In this document: piece after piece, positions 51,215 through 61,588 of the stretch
Layout: each line of letters begins with the position of its first letter
Position numbering within the stretch: position 1 is the first letter of the stretch
Source of the DNA: Rachicladosporium sp. CCFEE 5018
Taxonomy: Eukaryota > Ascomycota > Dothideomycetes > Cladosporiales > Cladosporiaceae
DNA length: 64,000 bases
Direction: 5' to 3'
Assembly (NCBI GenBank): GCA_002077045.2
Contig: KZ111178.1
Coordinates: forward strand, 186,001 to 250,000
Position numbers and translations under genes: made by a program
Notes under the pieces: generated by a model
What the model was told of the DNA's origin: nothing
Databases searched by the model: none
Seen by the model: only the letters and a program-made list of their open reading frames with translations

Positions 51215-52420
51215 TCCTGCTTCTTGAATTGACTGGAAGAACGATGATACACCTATACCTATCGTGGCCTCACAAATATGAATTCCATACCTCCTACCTT
51301 ATACCACGACAACCGTCACATTGCGTGTCGCCTCATACCAGCCAAGTATGGCCTCATCGCCAAGTGGTCCAAACATGGTGCTTACCATCCGAATGGACCG
51401 AATGGCAGGAACACTTTAGGTAAGATCTCGACTAGGAGATCACCATTATAGGGCTGTAGAGCGAGAATATGGAGCCCTGTTGGAGATGGGTAAGCAAGAG
51501 AGATGTCGCAATTCGAAGTTTTCATGTGGATGCTCGTCTGTGCTCTCGGTTGGCGCCGGGTCAGCCGATATTTGTCCATCGTAAGCACGAGTCATACTGC
51601 TTGCTACCGTACAGTCCACCGACCTTGCTCAGAACCGCTCTGATACAACGTGAGCGCCCTTCAAGTACGCAGACTGATCTCTGCACCGACCGGGTTACTC
51701 CCAGCAATCACCTCTGTTTCATGACACCAGCGAGAAATTGTATAGGGTATGCGTCGCGCCTGCATTGCAACACTGAATTGAAGACCCGTTGATTAGGTGG
51801 TGCTATAAAAGCGCATCGAAACAGTAGGAAACAGATTCCGTGGACCTCGACGGCCACTCCATGCTCTCAAAGCTTTCATCATAGGTCAAACTGCGCGTTG
51901 GGGTTCAGAGAAATCCGTGAAAGACGTGATAGCAAAGAAAGCGCAAGCCCGTGGGGCAGACATGAAGTCAACGCTGGCTTCGCGTGGATGGCGAGCGCAG
52001 CTTACGGGCCGGAACGACGCCGCGGGCTGCTCTCTAGATATTGCGATACTCTAGCATGCCGCATTGTGGCAGAAGCGATGCACTACGATCGCGCCTTCCG
52101 CATGTTGCTGACATATAATCGCGTACATTGATTTTCTCGACCTTCTCTACGAGAGAAATTTTCAAGTCCTCGAGACCGCGTTATTCTGTGCCATCAGGAG
52201 ACCGATGTCGTTACGATAGGGAATCTTTCGACCTACTTGACTATTCATCATGTAGAATAGCACTCGCTACAACAGCAGATGCAATCGCATCGGGCCTTAG
52301 TCGTAGGAGCAAAGTATAAGCGATTCGGGGACTCAAGGAAGAATGTATGGTCTATAGATCTAACGCGACGCTACAATGTCCGCATTCATTGAGCATATCA
52401 TCATCTTCGAGTAGTCAGCT
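51215..52420. other. 1.2-kb region without conserved gene, copy B
   Basis: Counterpart of 17530-18735. Similar throughout but with small indels that break any shared frame. No RNA gene recognised by eye. Confidence 0.4.
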
Positions 52421-53587
52421 CTAGCTAGCCTTTGACGCCCCTTGCTCTGCCTTCACGACCGTCGACCTCCACTCCTTTGCTGCCTTCCTCATAACCCTCT
52501 GAACATCTTCCTGCGCCCGGCGGATCTCCCATTGCATGTCTTCGTGGCTTCGCAGCCCGCTAGAGACAGTCCAACCGATGGCTTCGAGCACATCGGTCTC
52601 GCTGTGATACGCATCGATTGATGGGAAGAGCGCACGATCCGTCTCATAGCATCTAGCAGCCAGATACTGCTCTACTACCGTAGCACCGTCCGCACGGGTG
52701 AAGGATAGCTTGATCTCGTCTTCCGCTAGGCCTGTCGTGAGCCGTCCGCTTGCTTTCTTGCCCTTGACACTGGCGTAAAGCCATACAGCGTCCACTTCGA
52801 GCAACCCACCGAACGGCCACACAGGCGTAGCCAACAAATCGATCAATCCTGTGACCGGCAGCAATCCTGTAGCAATAATGGCGTCTTTCTTCGCCTTGGT
52901 ATCCGAGCGCAGTAGACTCTCGACCACCTCAGCCGTGATCTCCTCTTCCGTGCCAGCCATGCTCTGCGGGTAAATCAAGTTGAGCTCAGTGATGCCCTCG
53001 TCCTTGTCCGACGGCACACGCGTCAAGAACTCCACGTCGGCGCCTTTGGTCTTCGACATGCCCCAATCGATGCCCTTGGTGGCGCGTCCCTTGACGCCTT
53101 TCCAGCTGCGGAACTTGGCGTCGCTCTCCTTTGCTTCGCGGACTTCAGCCTCCCATTTGCGCTGAAGCTTGGTGAGGCGCGGCTCATTGGTGCCATCGGC
53201 TGGTGCAGAGAGCGGAGCTGCGGGCGGCGTGTAGAGGAGGAAGCGGCGTGGGATCGATGAGGTTGTTGGACAAGGCAGGGGCACAAGGTAGGCTGCCAGG
53301 GTCTTGAACTTGTGGGTTGTGGGTGGAGGTCGGGCGCCGGAACTAGGTGTTTCCAAGACGGCACTTGAGCGACCAGAAGCTGGTGGTGTAGCGGTCTGGG
53401 TCCGAAGCGGCAGCGAGGGTGCCTTCTCACTGGCAATGGACGTTGGCCTGCTTGTGACATTGGGTGCCAGACGAGGTGCAGGCACGTACTCGGTCAGATG
53501 TGGAAGCTCGGCGTAGTAGTGCCTGTCGTAAGGCAGAGGGAAGCTTGGCTGGCGTTGCGCTAGGGGTGCAGCGAACATAGTGGACAT
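52421..53587 (-). CDS. Conserved fungal protein of unknown function, copy B
   Basis: 388 residues, no indel against copy A. Most residue changes lie in the disordered N-terminal 130 residues (for instance HLTEYVPAPRL, TTHKFKTLAAYL). The folded part and hydrophobic segment GLLPVTGLIDLLATPVWPFG are unchanged, which supports a real protein with a constrained C-terminal domain. Confidence 0.72.
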   Translation of the reverse strand: MSTMFAAPLAQRQPSFPLPYDRHYYAELPHLTEYVPAPRLAPNVTSRPTSIASEKAPSLPLRTQTATPPASGRSSAVLETPSSGARPPPTTHKFKTLAAYLVPLPCPTTSSIPRRFLLYTPPAAPLSAPADGTNEPRLTKLQRKWEAEVREAKESDAKFRSWKGVKGRATKGIDWGMSKTKGADVEFLTRVPSDKDEGITELNLIYPQSMAGTEEEITAEVVESLLRSDTKAKKDAIIATGLLPVTGLIDLLATPVWPFGGLLEVDAVWLYASVKGKKASGRLTTGLAEDEIKLSFTRADGATVVEQYLAARCYETDRALFPSIDAYHSETDVLEAIGWTVSSGLRSHEDMQWEIRRAQEDVQRVMRKAAKEWRSTVVKAEQGASKAS

Positions 53588-54157
53588 AGCGGGCTTGGAT
53601 CTCTTGGAGTCGGAAAATGCTTTGTAGATCTAGTCCGGGTAGTAAGAAAGGCAGGAGCGATGGATGGCAATGTGATGTGATCAAGGACAGTAGCGGAATG
53701 CGTATTGAGAGAACGTTCATATACCCACCTCGTTATTGGGATGCCTACACTTGCTGCTATTCTGCGTCGCGCAACGAAGCTGTGTATTACTTCGCATTGA
53801 GACGTAAAGCATTCAAGATGCGAGCAGACCAATGAGAAGAGGGATGGAGTGGTGTGAGGCGTGCGCGTCGAGAGCGGCGATGTACAAAAAGAGAGGCTGT
53901 GCTGTGGTCAATTTGACGAGGTTTGGCGAGCACGGGCTGTGCAAGCCCGAGCTCCGACATCATGAAGCCGAACACCGTCAACTCAAAGCCATGGCTACCT
54001 TCTAGTTCAGTGCATATACGCTGGAACATCGAGATGATCGGAGACGAGTGTTGGAAACTGACTGCCTCTATCTGCTGCACTGAATCTTTTGTCATGATGC
54101 ATGCGCTGCTATGGTCCCTGGCCACCAGGCAAAGCGAAGGCATCCTCAGCCCCAGCG
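53588..54157. other. Intergenic, copy B
   Basis: Counterpart of 19903-20472. No gene recognised. Confidence 0.4.
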
Positions 54158-55171
54158 CTACGTCGCCGTCACCACTCCTCCACTTAACTTTAATATCCCA
54201 GTATACGCTGCTCTTCCCAATCCATAATTCGCATGCCACATCGCATGATCGCCATTCACAGCAATGTCTAGCCCGCCAGGCGCAACCATGCCGTCGCTAC
54301 CAGTCGAGAACAGGAAGTTCGTGGCTCTCGTGTACGGGCCCGTGATACTGTCTGACGTTGCGTAGCTAACCGAGTACTTCGATGTGAGATAGCACTGTGG
54401 CGAGTAGAACAGAATGTATTTGCCGTTCAAGTAGGAGAGCGAAGGAGCCTCGACGTAGGGGCCGTCGCTCTCTTCGTTCGTGATGAGCTGGACCGGGGAT
54501 CCAATCTTCGTGAAGCCATCGGTGGAAACTTGTTGCAGTAGCAGAGGTGTCCCCACAATGGGAGGCACTGTGTTTCCGCATTCTCCGCCATGGCCAATGG
54601 CATTACCGTCGACTTTGTAGACGACGTAGCGTTTGTTCGTCTTTGCATCAAAAAAGCCAGCCGGATCGATCGCACCACCTGCGCCCTGCGGACAGATGAA
54701 TGGACTCGAGCTGGAGTCTACGTAAGGACCCTCGACGTTCTTGCTAGTTGCGTAGCTGACGCAGTGGAGGTTTGTTTGGGATTTGAGAGCTGCGCAGTAG
54801 TACATGATGTACGTCCCGTCCGGCAGGACATTCACGTCTGGAGCCCATACTCTAGGCGAGGAAGGGTCTATCCACGAGGCCAGCGTGGGCATGACATCTT
54901 GACCGGAAGTGAAGTGCCAGTTCTTCCAGTCCGGGGTGGAGGCATACTGGACGTGAGTCCAATTGTTGTTTATGCGCGCGTTGGTGCTGAAGGCGTGCCA
55001 GCCGGTGGAGGTGCGTATGAAGCCCGGATCAGGGAAATTTGCGCCAAGTAGTATGGGAACGCGGTCGGTGCCACGGGTAACGAGTGTGGGTGCTTCGAGA
55101 GCTGTTGGAAGGGGTGATGCTAAGGTAAGGACTGTGAGAAGGGAACTATACAGCAAAGATACAAAGAACAT
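54158..55171 (-). CDS. Secreted GH43 arabinanase/arabinofuranosidase, copy B (intact)
   Basis: Glycoside hydrolase family 43, five-bladed beta-propeller acting on arabinan or arabinoxylan side chains outside the cell. Single exon, 337 residues. Signal peptide at 1-19 (VSLLYSSLLTVLTLAS). Likely catalytic residues are Asp48 in NFPDPG (base), Asp169 in GAIDPAGFF (pKa modulator) and Glu241 in SDGPYVEAPSLSY (acid). VWAPDVNVLPDGTYIMYYCA is also typical. Exact substrate cannot be fixed from sequence. It is divergent from the small gene at 56010 across 840 nt. Copy A lacks the first 59 residues, so this is the only complete copy in the window. Confidence 0.9.
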   Translation of the reverse strand: MFFVSLLYSSLLTVLTLASPLPTALEAPTLVTRGTDRVPILLGANFPDPGFIRTSTGWHAFSTNARINNNWTHVQYASTPDWKNWHFTSGQDVMPTLASWIDPSSPRVWAPDVNVLPDGTYIMYYCAALKSQTNLHCVSYATSKNVEGPYVDSSSSPFICPQGAGGAIDPAGFFDAKTNKRYVVYKVDGNAIGHGGECGNTVPPIVGTPLLLQQVSTDGFTKIGSPVQLITNEESDGPYVEAPSLSYLNGKYILFYSPQCYLTSKYSVSYATSDSITGPYTRATNFLFSTGSDGMVAPGGLDIAVNGDHAMWHANYGLGRAAYTGILKLSGGVVTAT

Positions 55172-56009
55172 CGCGACATGCCATGCTGAAATGGCATGCG
55201 AGCATAGTTCATGGTCAAGGTAGGACGAGGTCAGTACTCAAGAACTCGTATCCTGTTCTTGACACCCCAAGACTCGTTTGGAGTGCTGCTTCATGTGGTA
55301 TGCGGAGTAGTGTCATGGCCCAATTTGGTCTTCATAGATGAGATGCTCATCTAGTCTCGGCGAGAGATAGTGCGACATCGACTCTGGTTTAGACGCGAAC
55401 TCTCGATCAAGTCTCTTGGGTTTTGGCGTCTTGTAGTAGGGAATAGTGCTCTGTCAACGCAGCGAAAAAAGAGAGCGTTTCTTGCCAGCAGCAGCATCGG
55501 ATCAAGGCGTCCCTCACTGGAGAACTCATGGCTGGTAAGGCCATTGAATCATACGAGTCAGCACCGCGTATCAATACCAGTGTATCCAGAGGCGAAGAAT
55601 GTATCACATATGGCAAGATTGATCTAGGAGGTGGAAACGTTTCGGTTAGAGGATGCTTGCAAATGGGAGCCAGCGGAAGGGATAGCACTATCAGGCGAGC
55701 GTCGTCCCAAAATTGCCGACGATCGATACTCGGGTCCCTTGGAGATACCTCTTCTGAGTAAAAAGTATCGACTCTATGTCGAGGGAGCACAGTTCAATGC
55801 GCAAAGGCGGAGAAGTCTGGGGTGGGAGTGTTGAGCAAAGGCTATTTCGTCGCGCCGTTGCGCGCCGACTTCGTGCTACCGGAACTCCCAGCCATTGACA
55901 AAAATAGGTCACGCATTCCGTATGAAGATCTTTGCTTCGCGATGGAACAACGATTCTTCTTCTATCGTCGCCAAGGACTGCTCACGACGAAATCACACGC
56001 GCACCCAAA
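55172..56009. promoter_or_regulatory. Divergent promoter region, present only in copy B
   Basis: 840 nt between the GH43 ATG and the small gene ATG, wholly inside the piece missing from copy A. Short frames on both strands show no recognisable motif. Confidence 0.4.
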
Positions 56010-56402
56010 ATGACCGCATTCGGCTTCGCGACTGCCTCCACAGCAACAACACGCTCCCGGCAAGCCAGCCCGACCCCTTATGGCATACTCTCCACAAGCT
56101 TCAAGGACTTACTCTGGACCCGGTCTAGCAGCAATGTGAGCACTCTGGCAAGCATAGCATCAACAATCAACTACGGACTCTGGGCTCCGATCCGCAGCTT
56201 CTCAGTCACGGTCCCGAACAGCAAGAAGCGCAGCCGGTCCATTGGCCAAGACGAATCGCCTACGAAGCGCGGCCGCAGAGATAGCGCAGCTGCGATGATG
56301 GACGTGGAAGTAGGCTACCGCAATATGCCGAGTCCAGCGCATAGCAGCTCTGCACCGAGGTCTCCGAAGTCAGGCTGGTGGACGGAGCCGTTCTACGACT
56401 GA
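56010..56402 (+). CDS. Small Ser/Arg-rich protein of unknown function, copy B
   Basis: 130 residues from ATG 56010, the first in-frame ATG after an untranslated stretch (the frame is open to 55932). Composition: Ser/Thr-rich N-terminus (MTAFGFATASTATTRSRQAS), a central DLLWTRSSSNVSTLASIAST, a basic nuclear-localisation-like run NSKKRSRSIGQ and TKRGRRDSAA, and a Trp/Tyr-containing end KSGWWTEPFYD. No known domain. Two of four differences from the copy A remnant are silent, weakly supporting coding. It could be one exon of a larger gene. Confidence 0.45.
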   Translation: MTAFGFATASTATTRSRQASPTPYGILSTSFKDLLWTRSSSNVSTLASIASTINYGLWAPIRSFSVTVPNSKKRSRSIGQDESPTKRGRRDSAAAMMDVEVGYRNMPSPAHSSSAPRSPKSGWWTEPFYD

Positions 56403-57126
56403 AAGACTACCGGACATGAGACTACGAAACACATCCACAGTGCGCAGCGTGCGCGAGCTGTTCCAGAATGTAGTACGAAGGAGAGCGGCAGCAGCTGCCG
56501 CCGCAATGACGGTGCCTCTTCGGAAAGCGGTGCTCACCGTAAGAGATCGTGAGGTTGTGACCGCTATGCTAAAGCACCCCGCGGATGAACGGCGACTGTG
56601 GCTGATCAGGGCAGGAGGAGAACCCGGCGTATACCATTGCGAGTATTGGATGTGTCACAACAGGGCAAATGCGATGGTAGGAGATGAGGACTGAGATGAA
56701 GACACGCAGCTGGCGTTCAGTGTATGACATGTGTTATCAGAAGTGGTACAAGCACGATGACTTGCACTCTGCCACACTTCCTTCGCTTCTCCTGAGGTCT
56801 AAAATTGCCCTATGTGACCACAACGCGTGTTCGTGACGAGAAGCTGCTCAATCTGTTGCTCACCGAGTGACAATGCACTAAACAGCTGGAGGCTCAAGGT
56901 CGCATCGGTTCCTGGCTCCCACCGCCATAAGGCATGTGTAAGTCGTTCCAGCGACCAGACTGACCTGAGCAGTCGATACATCTTTTGGAGATCTTGAGAC
57001 ATCGAGCTTGCACTCGAAGTCATCTGGCACAAACTACATCTCTCCTTCAACCTATGTGCTGATCATGACACTAAGTCTTGCCTGCGTCTCCTTCTGCGTC
57101 TCCTTTTACATCTCGTCGTGCATCCT
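56403..57126. other. Intergenic, convergent ends, copy B
   Basis: Contains a 92-codon frame (56416-56694) whose five differences from copy A are all residue-changing. Treated as 3' UTR or spacer. Confidence 0.35.
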
Positions 57127-59550
57127 TCACACGACTGTCCACGCGACAGTCCGGTGTCCAAGCACGCTCATCATGGCGGTCGTGGCAGCGCTGTCGACCA
57201 GCCTGCGCACGGAGCTGCGCAAATGTGTGCTCTGCTTGCCAGCATCATCCCTTCTTGACTTGACCTCGAGGGAGCCGAGTGGTGCCACGAGTGCGAGCAC
57301 CAGCATGGTCGGCTCAACACCCAGGTGTATACCAGCAATCTGACTAAGCACAGCGCACAAAGCGAGGACAGCAAAAGCCACCAGCGCCCGTGCCACTACG
57401 ATGGCCGAAAAGCTCGTCCCAGCTGACGGTCTGCCGTGATGATCCTTGCGCCTCTGTGTATCACTCTCCGTGACGACGCGATACATACCAGCCAGCTCCG
57501 TAGCGCGGCCATTCTCCTCAGTAGAGGCGAAGGCCGAGAGCTGCAATTTGACGGGTGCTTCGAGGGTGCCGTTGCCGGCGGGGTTGTGAACGTGCGGGGT
57601 GTCGAGCCAGGGGTACGCGCTGCCGTTGACTTGAAGGTTGGCGTGCTGAGAGATGGGCGCAACTGGTGGTATGGGTATGGTCTGGAGCAGTGGGCGCGGG
57701 GCGGGCATGTTGCTCGCTCTGCGCTTCATCGTCAAGAGCTGGACGTAGTGATCTGAAGCCGAGGCGCGATGTGCCGCGTGCGATGGCGCAGTGTCGAAGA
57801 GTGATGGTCGTGCAGACAGCGCTGATGTTGTCGCGAGCTGAGGCGTCGCTGATGGCGTGGGTCGCTTGGTCCCGTTGAGGGGTGTCCCATTGACGGCTGT
57901 CCCATTGACAGTCGTCCCATTGACGATCGTCCCATTGATGATAGTCCCATTCTCGCCATTCCCATTCCTGGTGATCTCACCTGGAACAGTCCCATTGTTC
58001 CCATTCGCAGACATGGGACCACCGCTGATATTCGCTATAGCCGTCTGCAGCCCGCTGTTGTTCACGCGGCTCGCTCCGCGCTCTGTCGCAATGCCAACGC
58101 AAGGCGCTGCATTAGTGACGAGAGGAGCGATTGTAGCGTCGTGCTGAAGCGTGCGTGGGTCTTGACTAGAGCCACCACTACTCCTCGACAACACGAAGCT
58201 GTGATTGCTAGTATCAAGACCGTTGTAACTGACCTTCACGGTATGCACGGCGTCACCTTGTAGTACACCTGAAACACCCCAAGAATGTGGCGCCACACGC
58301 CTTTGCTGGGCGTGCGACGCAACCTCCATGGCTGTGTTGACTTCCGAATCGAGCCATGTCTGCCCGAGTCCAGTATTGTCTGACGCGAGGGCCGTGACAT
58401 CTTGTCTCCAGTCTAGTTGATCACCAGAGCTGGAATCATGCCGCAGCTGCAGACTGCCGTCACTCGATGGCCTGTCCACAGATGTGTTATGCGAGGACAT
58501 CTGAGAGGGCCAAAAGTCATACTGCAAGGTCTGATCGTCCCAGTTCAGAGGAGGTTGATGTCCAGGCTGTGGTTGCTCGAATGGCGTCTGCGTGTTGCTG
58601 AAGTCCAAGACGGAGTCGAAGCTGATCTCTAGAGCCAGATCATCATCGTACATGAGAGTAAAGTCGCCGAAATCGTTCGATGGTGCCTTGACGTCGATAT
58701 CGTTGATGAAGGACTCGAAGTCGAAGTCTATCGCGTCGTGTGCCTCCGATCGGACAGCTGCGTTCAAGTTCTTTTTTGAAGTGGACCTAAAATTTCGGTG
58801 GTTAGAACATTACTCTTGTACACTATGCGATCGTTTCGCAACATACTGTGACTTTGCGACCTTTCTCGTGGGCTTGTCGACGTCGGGTTCGTTGTGTATG
58901 CACTGCGACTATATTAGCACAGCCCATCATCTGGATTAGAGGAGAGTGCTTACCTTGCGTTTTCGTGCCTTGCACTTCTCGCAAGCCTTGACGATCCTTC
59001 GTTTCCGGTACTCTACCTTCTCGGCTTCGGTCATCTTCCGCCTGACACGCTGCTTCGGCTGCTCCGAAGTCGACAAGCTGAAGACGCTTGTCATGTTCTC
59101 GAGTGCACGTGGGCTTGCCACGCTTGAAGACAGGCCGGCCGAGCTATGTCGCACCTGAGGCGTCTGCTGCGAATATTCGCAGAAAGACGGTGTAGCGAGT
59201 GACATCGTCTCAGGGCTGCTGAGTGTAGTCATAGATTCGGAGGGCCAGGACTGCTGCCAGGGAGAGAGATCGCCTGTCGTGTCGTACATGACCGGGATCG
59301 TCGACGTAGTTGTGCTCACCGTGAGAGAAGTCTGCTCCTCCATGAAGAATTCAATAGTGGCCTCGCGGACCCGATCGGCGTGGCTTTTGATGTGCGAATA
59401 CTTCGCCCGTAGAGCGTCAAAGAGCTCGTCCGAGTCCTTCGCAGGGAAGAAAGCCAGTGGTGCCGCGGCGCCATTCTCGCAAGCCGCGGAAGTGTCGCGG
59501 TAGATGAAGTATGCTGGTGCGCCCATTTGGTCAGTCGTCGGAAGGTCCAT
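57127..59550 (-). CDS. Transcription-factor-like protein with CX2CX6C motif and C-terminal helix, copy B
   Basis: Exon 1 59550-58954, intron 58903-58953, exon 2 58902-58847, intron 58787-58846, exon 3 58786-57127; 770 residues, equal to copy A although exon 1 is four residues longer and exon 3 four shorter. The basic region and Cys triplet are unchanged (ACEKCKARKRKC). The hydrophobic helix is kept in character but not in sequence (FSAIVVARALVAFAVLALCA). The second hydrophobic patch MLVLALVAPLG is also retained. An Asp-rich segment DFDFESFINDIDVKAPSNDF follows the zinc-like region in both. Confidence 0.7.
57869..57943 (-). repeat. 15-bp coding minisatellite, five units (copy B)
   Basis: Five 15-bp units encoding Asn-Gly-Thr-X-X, one fewer than copy A at 22989-23078; the frame is preserved. 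Confidence 0.8.
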
Positions 59551-59795
59551 TGCTATGGATTCTCGAGGATAGCAAAGTTGATGATACTGAATCGTGGCTG
59601 CCTATTTGGATCGATCCTTGCAATATTGCGTCTCACTTTGCACGCAAGCGTGGCAGGCCTTGCGCTGTCGGTGCTATCATACACGAACGATGAGTCTTGA
59701 GGAAGAAAGAGTGACGGTGCCTCAGTATCTCCAATGGTGGGCTGCACGGCGTTAAAGACCAAGGCTATGCAGCTGCGCCAGAGAGGAACACCGTC

Positions 59796-60145
59796 CCAGG
59801 GACTTTCAGCGGTGGCTAGGAAGGGGATAGCGGCAGGGTGTATAAGGAGAGCAGGATCTAGTATTGGGAAGACTACAGGAGTCCTTCCTCCTAAAGCCGA
59901 TGAGTCAAGAGTGCGAACTCAGCGGTTGAGATAGAGGTGGAAGGACACTCGCTCCAATAAGATCGGAACGTCTTGATAGAAGCTGATAGACTCCTTCACA
60001 TTGTCGACCAAATTGTACGGCGTGTCAGATGTGTGAGGCACGAGTCGAATGAGACTTTCGCAGTTTGACGACAGACTCGCAATAGTAGCAAGCCAGGAGG
60101 TACTCCTTACTTTACCTGTCAAGCTCCCTAGACACGGCCGTTAGT
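59796..60145. other. B-only insertion of about 350 nt
   Basis: Copy A reads from the base matching 59795 to about the base matching 60146 with only some 50 unrelated nt between. The insert has a purine-rich left half and a minus-strand frame of 67 codons (59919-60122). No terminal inverted repeat or target-site duplication was found by eye. Boundaries are approximate. Confidence 0.45.
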
Positions 60146-61348
60146 GTAATGACTCACAAGGCTGTGCTGACCTGCATTTGAGGAGCCAATGTTATTACGT
60201 CTCAATGGCTGTGCAGAAGCGGTAGTCTCATGCCAGGAATTCATTGCAGAAGCACAAGATGCTGCAAAATTCTTCGCTTGACAACTCGTAACCTGGTGTG
60301 GGTGGACGGGACTATCAAGTCGCAAGCAGTGGAAGGAGAGCGGTGCGAATGCCGTGGAATCCGGAGCCAATCCCGATCTACGGCATTGCCCACGTTTGTG
60401 CAAAAGCGAATTCGTGGGGTCAATCGCGGGGCTGCAACTGCCATTGTTCGAGTCGTGGACGTTTGTATGGCTATCTTTACATTATTACCCATGCATTTGT
60501 TTGGGCTCATCCATTCTCTTCAGCATAAGCTGTGGCTTTCGTATCACAAATAATGGAACAGAGTATCGTACATTATCCGCAAGTGGCTTACCGTCGACCC
60601 ATCCGCTACAAGAAAGCAGCGTTTGACTGCGTCGTTGTAACCAGACCAGGGAAGATGGTAGCCGAAGATGAACCGCGTGAACTAGACGCATGTAGTCGCA
60701 ATGCCTCACCAGGATGCATCGTGTCTGCGTGGTCAAGGACGACATGCTGCGGACGTGTGCTTCGAATCTTGGCTGCCTGATAATATGCACATGCGGCAGG
60801 CATGGCAACCGAATTGATCTGGGTATAGGTCAAATGCGTTCACGCTACGCACTTTCATGTCAGCAAATTGCTCTATCAGTGTTACAAATACAGCTCACGT
60901 GCTCCGATTATCACAGCGCGCATGGCCTTCCACGCTAGAGACGCTTCTCCATGCAGGTAAAGTTGAGACAGGCATAGCTCGCATGCTCTAATCGTTCAGG
61001 TACCGTCCGGGCTTTTCGGGCGTACGGGCAGGTAGAGGAAAGGTCTTGGGGGGGACAATAATGCACCAGAGTCTCGACCTTGCCTATAGACGTATCAGTG
61101 GCATGCCCTGACAGGCGCAGGAGTCATTGGCAGGAAGGAGCATTGATTGTTTGGTAAAGCTTCGCTCGACGTCACTTGTACCCCACTGCTGTGTCGGAGC
61201 GCGTCAAGTTCTCTCCGTGATCCAAGCGCGAGACGCTCACAATCCGACCACCCAACTTCTGCCACTTCACTGCACTTCACTGCACGAACAACCCCGAGTG
61301 CCACTTCACACACTCCACCTTCACACTCCCTCTCGTGCCATCATCAGC

Positions 61349-61369
61349 ATGGAGAGGACTTGGCATTGA
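61349..61369 (+). promoter_or_regulatory. Candidate conserved uORF upstream of Snf1, copy B
   Basis: Encodes the same hexapeptide as copy A and ends in TGA about 220 nt before the Snf1 ATG. Confidence 0.4.
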
Positions 61370-61588
61370 CAGCATCACACAGACTGGACCTCAGTGTAGT
61401 ACTCAACTGCGACAACCTCGCGTGAGCAAACACCGAAGCCTTGCACCGAGTGAGGTATCTAAGTGAACCTCACCCGCTTCGACCAACACCCGAAATCCAA
61501 CACAACAACTCGACACCCACGTAATCCGCACTGGTGACTGACCTGCTCAACCCCACGGCCGACGCTTCGATCCCAGACTGTCAGCACG

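Larger units (their letters stand above)
59551..61588. promoter_or_regulatory. Divergent upstream region of TF-like gene and Snf1, copy B
   Basis: 2.0 kb between divergent starts, longer than in A mainly because of about 350 extra nt. The Snf1-proximal 500 nt contain pyrimidine-rich leader sequence and the short uORF. The stretch before the ATG shows substitutions and indels relative to A. Confidence 0.45.
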
